Source: Mytilus californianus
Taxonomy: Eukaryota; Mollusca; Bivalvia; Mytilida; Mytilidae
NCBI RefSeq assembly: GCF_021869535.1
Contig: NW_026262659.1
Coordinates: 6,758,001 to 6,822,000 of the forward strand
DNA: 64,000 nt
Reading direction: 5' to 3'
Shown: positions 56,370-64,000 of the stretch, in pieces
Layout of the letters: each line of letters opens with the position of its first letter
How positions within the stretch are numbered: position 1 is the stretch's first letter
Program-made: the position numbers and the translations under genes
The notes under the pieces: model-generated
What the model was told of the DNA's origin: nothing
Databases searched by the model: none
The model's input: the letters and a program-made list of their open reading frames with translations, nothing else

Positions 56370-57610
56370 ATGAGTGTGGATTCGCATGGCGGGTGATGCA
56401 TGCAAAGCAGGAGACGTCTAACCTGTCGACGTAGTCCGTCTCGCACCTTTTAGATTCATGCGATTCCCACAGCTATTGTTTTAACCTTGATTTTTATATG
56501 CTAAATGAGTTTAGGAGATTTGAATATTGGTAAACTACTGTTGTCCTTTTTTACAGTAGTATTCAGGGAACTCCAACATGACTTTCTTTCTATTTTACCT
56601 TTGATGCATACAATATCGTACTAGGTAGAATAATCCACTACTTTTATATTTTGTCAACCAAATTTCTTAAAATTAATCAGTTGTGTTTTGAGTCGAATGG
56701 AGGGTCAAAAGGACAAAGTTTTCACCTTCTTTTTGAAAGCTAAATATACGACTTTTGTTGTTAACACGTACGTCATTATGATATTACTTTATGGAAGAGT
56801 TTCCTTTACAGTTTGTGGATCTTTGTATGATATTGAATTTAAAAAAAAATATTTTACATATATTTTTCGCAGTTTTTATACATTTCTTTCAAAATATGTT
56901 TGCTTAATAACATAACTGAAGAGTAAATGAATTAAACACCAGTCTTGCCTAAAAATGTTTTGTACTTTTGTATCCTCCTTTGAGCAAAACTTATACTTTC
57001 ACATTTCTACCTTTGTCGAGTGGTAGTTGTCACTGTGATCTTCCCTGTCAAGAGCAACAAGATGATTACCACTAGTGAATCCGGAACTGTGGACGTTCAC
57101 CCTAACGGAGAATCTTAGCTGAACCCGATGTTGATAGGACTTTCTAAGACACAACATGTCGTTTTCTATGTTTAGTTTTGTTGACTTTTGTTTGTCTTTA
57201 CAACTTCTTTCTTTTGGCCAGGTAATTTCCCTATAGAGTAATCGACACTGACGGAAATAAAACATAAAGAGATGCGGTATGATTGCCAATAATACAACTT
57301 TCCAACAGAAACCAAATGCAACTATGGGTCACCGTACAGACTTAAACAATGAACAAAACCTTAATTGAATAGTCATCTATAAAAGGCCCCGACATGACAT
57401 AATGTGAAATAATTCTTTCGAAAAAAACAACGGCCAGTTTTATGGCAAAACAATCAACGAAAAACAGATATACCGGTAACAGACAGCAAACAACGACAAC
57501 TACTGAATCTTGACTTGAAACAGGCATACGTAGAATGTGGCGGGGTTTACATCTTTGAGATGTATAAACCCTCCCTCTCACCTGTTGTGTAACATCTTAA
57601 CATACGAACA
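56370..57610 (+). repeat. Segmental duplication, right copy
   Basis: GAGTGTGGATTCGCATGGCG, GGAGACGTCTAACCTGTCGA, GGTAAACTACTGTTGTCC, AGCTAAATATACGACTTTTG and TTTTTCGCAGTTTTTATACA match the left copy. 57262-57610 is a minus-sense family A. A 75-codon frame at 56688-56915 is partly kept in the left copy (FLKAKYTTFV, TYIFRS, TFLS.YVCLI) but with frameshifts, so I do not call it a gene. Confidence 0.8.
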
Positions 57611-57629
57611 AACAGAAAAACTCAGTGAA

Positions 57630-58130
57630 AGTCTAGTATGTACAGTAAAAGTCTATTATGTACAGTGAAAGTCTATTATGTACAATGAAAGTCTATTATG
57701 TTCTATTATGTTCAGTGAAAGTCTATTATGTTCTATTATGTACAGTGAAAGTCTAGTATGTTCTATTATGTACAGTGAAAGTCTATTATGTTCAGTGAAA
57801 GTCTATTATGTTCTATTATGTTCAGTGAAAGTCTATTATGTTCTATTATGTACAGTGAAAGTCTAGTATGTTCTATTATGTACAGTGAAAGTCTATTATG
57901 TACAGTAAAAGTCCACTATGTTCTATTATGTACAGTAAAAGTCTATTATGTTCTATTATGTACAGTAAAAGTCTATTATGTTCAGTAAAAGTCTATTATG
58001 TACAGTTAAAGTCTATTATGTTCTATTATGTACAATAAAAGTCTATTATGTACAGTAAAAGTCTATTATGTTCTACTATGTACAGTAAAAGTCTATTATG
58101 TTCTATAATTTACAGAAAAGTCTATTGTGT
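57630..58130 (+). repeat. Minisatellite, 20-bp and 10-bp units
   Basis: Units GTCTATTATGTACAGTGAAA (20) and TTCTATTATG (10) alternate in several patterns for about 500 bases. The second half mostly has GTAAAA instead of GTGAAA, so the array is split into two variant blocks. The MYSESLLCSI-type frames across it are translations of the repeat. Confidence 0.97.
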
Positions 58131-58139
58131 ACTGTAAAT

Positions 58140-58570
58140 AGATATAAGAAGATTTGGTATGAGTGCCAATGAGACAACTCTCCATCCAAGTCAAAATTTA
58201 TAAAAGTAAAAACCAATAGAGGTCAAAGTACGGTCTTCAACACGGAGCCTTGGCTCACCCTGAATAGCAAGCTATAAAGGGCTCCAAAAATTACTAGTGT
58301 AAAACCATTCAAACGGGAAAACCAACGGTCTAATCTATATAAAAAAACGAGAAACGAAAAACACTTATGAACCACATCAACAAACGACAACTACTGAACA
58401 TCAGATTCCTGACTTAGGACAGGTGCAAACTATTGCAGCGGGTTTAAATGTTTTAATGGTACCAAACCTTCATCCTTATCTGAAACAATAGTGTAACATC
58501 ACAACATAGAAAAACACACTATAAAATATCAATTGAAATGACTTAACTCAATCAAAAGACATATTAACAC
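58140..58570 (-). mobile_element. Family A repeat
   Basis: It follows the minisatellite directly: AGAAGATTTGGTATGAGTGC, CGGTCTTCAACACGGAGCC, AAGCTATAAAGGGCTCC and CTGACTTAGGACAGGTGC. Confidence 0.85.
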
Positions 58571-59123
58571 CAGTGAACATACACTGAACAAATAAATTTG
58601 ATCTATGATACAATGCAAATACAAAATAAATAAACTAAGGGAAGATTAATTAAAGTAACATGTTATACCGCTGTGAAATGTTAAACAATTTAAGAAAAAC
58701 AATATGCTTGAACAAAAATATCAGCTATTTGCAATTACTTTAAACACAGGCCAATGCAAATAATTTTGTTGTTAGGTATACGTGTACAGTTCACATGGAG
58801 AAAGGAAATATTTTTACAAAATAAATAATTTTGATTTTCATAGTACGAAGAAGTGAAAATTTATAGTAATACCAAACACTTATCAAAGCTGGTATATAGA
58901 CCAGATATAACCCTGAATAAGTTAACATTAAATAACAAAAAAGCATTACAATTAGTACCAACAGGTCAAATAAACAAGAAAGTACGATTTGAGAGTACTT
59001 GCAGTTACTGACAGCTAATTAAAAGCCAAAAACAATTAATAATAAAAATTCATGCATCAGAGACTAAAATCAACTAAAACACATCCCAGGGATTTAGTAT
59101 TTTAACGTCATGGACAGTCAAAG

Positions 59124-59165
59124 AGTCTATTATGTTCTATTATGTACAGTAAAAGTCTACCATGT
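59124..59165 (+). repeat. Minisatellite outlier
   Basis: GTCTATTATGTTCTATTATG then TACAGTAAAAGTCTACCATG, the 57630 repeat again, about 1 kb beyond the array. Confidence 0.9.
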
Positions 59166-59597
59166 GATCTACCTTACCGATTCCATTGTCAGTACAGATA
59201 GATGGTAACATGGTGTGTTCATATATTAGGAAAGATAATTCATTGTATTCAAAAGAAGATCGAAATATTTATTTATATAAAAGTCCGGCCGTCAGAGAAA
59301 AATCGAAAGGCGTCATTTGCGTTTCAGGCTGCATACGATCATTACAAAAAACTTTATTTTATTTTGTTGAAAAAAAAACATATTGAGAGACTCAGAGATT
59401 ATAGAAGTGTTTAGGTCTGCTTTCTCGTGTTTTCCACGGTTCAATTTGTTTCAATACAACTATACGTAATGACGAAACTGGTTCCTGTATGGTGATATTT
59501 TAAAACGAAACCGGCTCCTAAACATTAAAGAAACCGGGGCTCCTTCCATTTTTACATGATTTCTTTCGTTCTGTGGGTGGTAATAATTTATATTTAA

Positions 59598-59822
59598 ATG
59601 CAAAAAGTGACCAATCTTGTAATCTCCATTTCTATCTTGCTCCTTCTATGCCTTTCTGTCCATAACGATGTGCTGAGTTTAAAGAGAAACCAATTCAGGC
59701 TCGCGGTCACTGGTCATCGTTTTGCAGCGCGTTCATTTGTTTCTTATTGTCGTTATTATTCTAGAACAAGTGTGGAAAATGTTAACCCCCCCCCCCTTTT
59801 CCTCACAGACGAAAATAGTTAA
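59598..59822 (+). CDS. Possible small secreted peptide ORF
   Basis: 74 codons from ATG 59598. The start is a good signal-peptide shape: MQKVTNLVISISILLLLCLS, with a polar stretch after it. The rest has basic pairs (LKRN) and two cysteines. The C-terminal proline codons come from a C run, which suggests non-coding sequence there. It could be the first exon of a secreted protein or chance. Confidence 0.25.
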   Translation: MQKVTNLVISISILLLLCLSVHNDVLSLKRNQFRLAVTGHRFAARSFVSYCRYYSRTSVENVNPPPLFLTDENS

Positions 59823-59829
59823 ATAACCA

Positions 59830-60330
59830 TTTTTTCTACAATTTTATACAATAAGTAAATGTGTTGTGTTGCTGTTTGATGGTCAGTAGCTGTACTGGAA
59901 GTTAGATATTTATTAGGTAGTTCGGATACAGTGGGTTTTTTTTCACCAGAAAAGACCTCGTAAGAATTGAAAGTACTTCATTATTTTTCATTTCCTGTAA
60001 CTAACTTTAGTAACGCAGTTTGCTATTGTTTACATGTTACATGCCTCTATACCGTATTGGCACAAGAGTAAGCAATGTATCACAAAATTGTGTAGAAAGG
60101 GAGATAACAATTATATACTCAGGTTATTATTTCAACAAAATTAATTTTACCGAATTAACACAGTTTTGCTATCATTATACAGAGTGGAGTTATCTTTCTT
60201 TCGACTAGGTCTCCTCTCACATAATGTTTATCTTAATTAAATTTAAACATCTACTTATTTGTATGAAATTGTAAAATAAAAATGCTTATTTGACTATTTT
60301 CAATTCATTTTATAAACTTTTACAATATTT
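59830..60330. other. No gene or repeat recognised
   Basis: A+T-rich sequence; nothing supported. Confidence 0.45.
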
Positions 60331-60334
60331 CGTG

Positions 60335-60700
60335 GATGTAAGCAAATATACATAAAGGTCACCATACGGCCTTCATCGATGATCAAAACCCATACCGTAT
60401 AGTCATTTCTGAGGGGTCCCGAAATAACAAACTGAGAAAGAAATTAAAACAGGAAATATCAGGCCGATATTTTAAAAAACATTAAACGAAAAACAAATAT
60501 GATAGACAACAACAAACTACGACAACAGAATTACGGGCTCCTGACTTGGGACAGGCACATACAGATGTGGCGGGTGAGGTTAAACATGTTTTTGAGCACT
60601 AAACCCTCTCCTAGCCTGGGACAGTGGTGTAACATCACAACATAATAAAAACTGTAAACATCAGTTGAAAAGGGCTTGACTCAAATGATTGACATGATGC
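60335..60700 (-). mobile_element. Family A repeat, lacking the constant end
   Basis: GTGGATGTAAGCAAATATAC, ACGGCCTTCATCGATGATCA, CTCCTGACTTGGGACAGGCA and CTAGCCTGGGACAGTGGTG. It is the one copy that lacks the usual 3' end. Confidence 0.85.
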
Positions 60701-60777
60701 ACTAAAAAAACGACTAACATCAAAACAAGAGATATAAGGGTATTTGCAGTTACTGATAGCAAACTTACCTTTTCAAT

Positions 60778-60877
60778 TGTTTTTATTGTATGACAGTATG
60801 CAGGGTTGTGCTGACTAATTATATAATGTTTTTATTGTATGACAGTATGCAGGATTGTGCTGACTAATTAATGTAAG
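60778..60877 (+). repeat. Tandem duplication, about 50 bp twice
   Basis: TTTTTATTGTATGACAGTAT GCAGG is followed by TTGTGCTGACTAATTA and then the whole stretch repeats with one substitution. Confidence 0.95.
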
Positions 60878-60996
60878 TCTGTTGGGTTTTTTTTCTTTTT
60901 CTTGCCAAGTTCCGAAATGATATTCCCTTGCTACAAATTGAGTAAATTAACAAAAGGTGTCACAATACAAAAGGAACAAATATTTTTATATTCGTA

Positions 60997-61326
60997 TCAT
61001 GCTTTACTGCTTTTCAAAAAACCTGGATGCCATTCTGTCAAGTGTCCAATAATAAATATTGTCTTATGATTATTTTGTATTAGAAAAGAACCCAAGAGTG
61101 ACTTAGGTATTGATATATGATCCCCTGAAATTCTCCCTTCCAGCAATAAAACCCATACTGAAGAGGCGTCCATTTGGCTGCGCAGAATATAGAGTTCGGT
61201 TAAAGTAGGAAATTTGATCTGATGCACATATGAGAAGTGTGCCACGCTCGCTGCACGTTCAAGAACCCTTGCCACAACTCTATGAAGTGAGTTGTTGACC
61301 GGCCAATTTCTGCCCTTTTCCAACAT
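60997..61326 (-). CDS. Unassigned 109-codon ORF
   Basis: The sequence is less A+T-rich than its surroundings and the frame reads like protein: VVARVLERAASVAHFSYVH, FPTLTELYILRSQMDASSVW, GHLTEWHPGFLKSS. I know no family. A second frame in the same strand overlaps part of it (MPLEKRKCW at 61330-61350), so a frameshifted fragment of a longer coding region is possible. A transposon origin is also possible. Confidence 0.3.
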   Translation of the reverse strand: MLEKGRNWPVNNSLHRVVARVLERAASVAHFSYVHQIKFPTLTELYILRSQMDASSVWVLLLEGRISGDHISIPKSLLGSFLIQNNHKTIFIIGHLTEWHPGFLKSSKA

Positions 61327-61329
61327 TTC

Positions 61330-62690
61330 CTTTTTTCAAGTGGCATTCTAAATACCCCGCCATTCATCATAGCAGACTAACTTGGCAGAATCTGTTTACT
61401 GGATTGAGTGTTTTAAAAGTAATTCTCGCCCTAAATATGCATGAAGAATAAAGACGTTAGCCTTCAGTATACTAATCAATATATCTATAAATCACTTGAT
61501 GACTCGTGGTAAGAGTTATTGAACTATTGTCGGTTTTTCTTCTTCTTGTTTTTTGCTTAAAATAATATTTAGTTGGAAGTACATAATTGTTATCTCCCTT
61601 TAAACACAATTTTGTGAAATACTGATTAATTAATTTTTAAACGTCCTGTGGCAAGTATTTCATAATATTAAAAGACGACTCTCTTTTTATTTATCCTCCT
61701 GTTATGAATTTAAGATAAACAAATAATTAAAGCGTTTTACTGAGGACTAAAGAAAACCAATTCGCTTGTCAATATGATGCAAACACTTAAAATATTGTCT
61801 TTAGTAGTTTTACAACAAGAACTAACATTTTTTTTTATCATTGACATTTGAAAGCTGACTTTCTTAATAAGTAAATAAATGAATAAATAGATCGTCTCAT
61901 CTCCCTGTTGTCAAATCAGTGTTCGGCATTAGATGAGAGAACTATAATGTATTTTATTTACATAGAAGTTATAAATTATAATGCTATTGTGTTTCCATTT
62001 AAAACAGAATATGACCAGACTTTGTTACTCTTTCTCTTAGCGCATGTTGCTCATCTATTTAGAAAACAAAAAAAAATCATTGTTTTGTAACACAATACTT
62101 TTAACTGTACGGAAGATTTGGTGCTTATTAAATCATGCATGCGTGTGGTTTATTATTATATTCTTCAACTTTTGTTGATACACATTACATTTCAAGTATA
62201 ATATTTTGTACTTTTTGAGATTATTATTACGCCTTGAAAGTTAATAATCGATAAGACATATTTATAGCACTCGAGCTATTAATAGCCTAATTGACCTGGT
62301 AGGTCTAATGAACCTGTCAGTGATATTTACCTACGCATGTATTAAAGGCTAAGCCTACAAAATCCAAACAATTTGACAGCGGTGATAATGACGTCTTCTT
62401 TATCTGAATTTATTCTTATTTATCTGGATAGTTTCATTTTTAAGTTTGATTTTATGTCCGTAATGTTTTCCTTTTATTGTAGCATATCTTTTTTTTTGTT
62501 GGTTTTTGTTCAATTCCGTTTTTATTCCAATCAGAGTAAAGATTTGTGACATCATGCATGCCGTTACCATGGTGAAGCGTCCTTTATAAATAGGTCACAA
62601 ACCGAAATTATTACTGACTGCATCAGTAAAAAGAAATGCATACGTTCAGAATAGTAAACGTCCATAACATTTTATGTTGTATACTTCTAG
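61330..62690. other. No gene recognised
   Basis: A+T-rich sequence. A weak relative of the AACGTCCAGTGGCAA repeat is at 61640-61670. Confidence 0.45.
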
Positions 62691-63118
62691 ACTGAAGTGT
62701 CTTACCGAAGTAATTTGAACCGTTGTTAACGGTGTTATTGTAAGTGTCCTGCCGAAGTGACTTGAACCATTGTTAATGTAGTTATTGTAAGTTTCTTGCC
62801 GAAGTGACTTTTTTCTTGCCAAAGAAACTTGAACCATTGTTAACGGTGTTAATTATGGTTAGTGTCTTACTGAAGTGACTTGAACAATTGTTAATGATGT
62901 TATAGTTAGTGTCTCGCCGAAGTGACTTGAACCATTGTTAATGGTGTAACTGTAAGTGCCTTGCCAAAGTCACTTGAAACATTGTTAACGGTGTTATTGT
63001 AAGTGTCTTGCCAGAGTGATTTGAACCATTGTTAACGATGTTATAGTAAGTGTCTCGCCGAAGTTACTTCAACCATTGTTTACGGTGTTAAATTTAGTGT
63101 CTCGCCGAAGTGACTTGG
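62690..63118 (+). repeat. Minisatellite of about 47-bp units
   Basis: About nine units built on GCCGAAGTGACTTGAACCAT then TGTTAACGGTGTTATTGTAA and GTGTCTT. Units differ from each other by several bases and one has a duplicated TTTCTTGCC, so the array is old. The 63-codon minus frame is a by-product. Confidence 0.95.
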
Positions 63119-63153
63119 GTTTAAATCTCATTAGGATTTGATCTCAGGGAATC

Positions 63154-63300
63154 GCAATACGATACGATACGAAAGTTTTATTTTGATTCGGTTCACATAT
63201 AACAGTACAAACATTTTAATCGAATATATTAAATAGCATATACATAACATTAAAACAAAGAACAGGAGATAAAATTTATATGCAGCATATTATATCACAA
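63154..63300 (-). mobile_element. Probable LINE 3' end
   Basis: On the minus strand AATAAAACTTTCGTATCGTA followed by a short ATCGT tail has the same layout as the LINE tail at 3717-3760. No RT motif is seen in the short stretch beyond it, so the call rests on the tail alone. Confidence 0.4.
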
Positions 63301-63479
63301 TACAACAGCACAGGCATATGGAAATACATGCAAAACTACAAATCAAAACATGCTAAACATTTGTTGCGCTCTGTTCTGACCAATTCTAGATCTTCAGCGT
63401 TAAAATTCTTTTACATCAATTGGAGATCCATTTATAAAAATAAGCTTGCTCAAAAATGGACCTTTGTTTATTTCTGAAA

Positions 63480-64000
63480 TCAGTTTGTTGACTTCAGAAT
63501 GTATGTGTTTGTGTTGTTAGGTTACTGTCGCATTGTCGTGCATTACTTGATTTGTTTTTCATTTTTTTTTAAATGTAAAGCGTAGAGATCGATTACGTTG
63601 ATTCTCAAGCCACACTATAACAGTGTCATTTAATTGTGACAACTTAGAAATTTTATTTTTTTTTGTTAATTCTCAATCCTCATTCCTAAGTTATACTAAA
63701 TCATTAGTGTAATTCTGTCATACAAAGGCAAAATGAAAATAATTCCATTCTCTGTGTCCTCTGCCAATTCATCGGCATTTGATCAAAAATACTTGTCATC
63801 GTTTTCAAGATGATTCAAAGGTATAAATACATAATTTCTCATGGTCACATTTTGTTACGACAATGCTATTTACCACGATTGAAAAGATAAAATTATACTG
63901 CAATGGGCAAAAAATAATATATTTAAGCATAGATGTACAAACCAATGGGTTTATACATCTATGATTTAAGTCATGATATTTAATGTATATGACTGTATGT
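63480..64000. other. No gene or repeat recognised
   Basis: A+T-rich sequence to the window end. Confidence 0.45.

Noticed and set aside
57678-57988. Repetitive peptides of MYSESLLCSI type
   Set aside because: They are translations of the 20/10-bp minisatellite.
57630-58130. CRISPR-like array
   Set aside because: Units are adjacent with no unique spacers and the genome is eukaryotic; it is a minisatellite.
62690-63118. CRISPR-like array
   Set aside because: Repeats are contiguous and diverged, with no spacers.

Overview
The window is eukaryotic, intron-era DNA from an invertebrate, most likely a bivalve mollusc and probably a Mytilus-type marine mussel. The grounds are an A+T-rich base composition (about two thirds by eye), no dense ORF array, no operons, splice-acceptor-like sites, and many interspersed repeats that I recognise as typical of mussel genomes. 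These include (GATT)n repeats with a GTTTAACGCC core, a Penelope-like reverse transcriptase, type I hammerhead ribozyme repeats, and the very abundant repeat ending in CATTGGCAATCATACCACAT. The species call is inference.

Almost nothing here is an intact host gene. The best gene-like object is a multi-pass membrane protein exon at 11972-13270, broken by one in-frame TAA. A direct-orientation paralogue at 44300-45080 is broken by three stops, a frameshift and a 3' truncation. A few orphan ORFs (11608-11870, 46077-46300, 53299-53664, 59598-59822, 60997-61326) are listed with low confidence.

The rest is mobile DNA in layers. 0-5 kb: a family I repeat and a LINE 3' half split by a family B repeat. 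5-11 kb: a possible TIR element and a (GATT)n mollusc repeat. 11.6-13.3 kb: the membrane-protein exon. 14.5-18.4 kb: a direct duplication that brackets a decayed Penelope-like element (PLE). 18-23 kb: B, I, J and D repeats. 24.7 and 39.5 kb: an inverted pair of elements with arrays of GGACAAAAAGTCACA at both ends. 27.2 and 36.6 kb: an inverted pair of a TIR element whose better copy has an 11-bp target duplication and a conserved ORF. 30-33 kb: a second LINE and family A copies. 34.8-35.5 kb: a repeat with 190-bp tandem units. 42.5-44.2 kb: element D, a retrozyme-like unit with a hammerhead fold, and a 797-bp TIR element. 48-52 kb: an inverted pair of tRNA-like heads, a hairpin, and a second PLE split by family A. 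54-58 kb: another hammerhead copy, a segmental duplication and a minisatellite. 62.7-63.1 kb: a second minisatellite and then a LINE tail.

The most interesting reading is a PLE-centred network. Two decayed PLE reverse transcriptases, two hammerhead-bearing repeats (one with a 334-bp direct-repeat unit like a retrozyme) and about 17 copies of family A sit together. Family A shares a conserved core with the PLE 3' tail. Family A copies keep a constant 3' end and lose variable amounts of the 5' end, as expected of retrotransposed passengers. Family letters A to J are my own labels for repeats seen in this window. All boundaries were set by eye and may be off by tens of bases.
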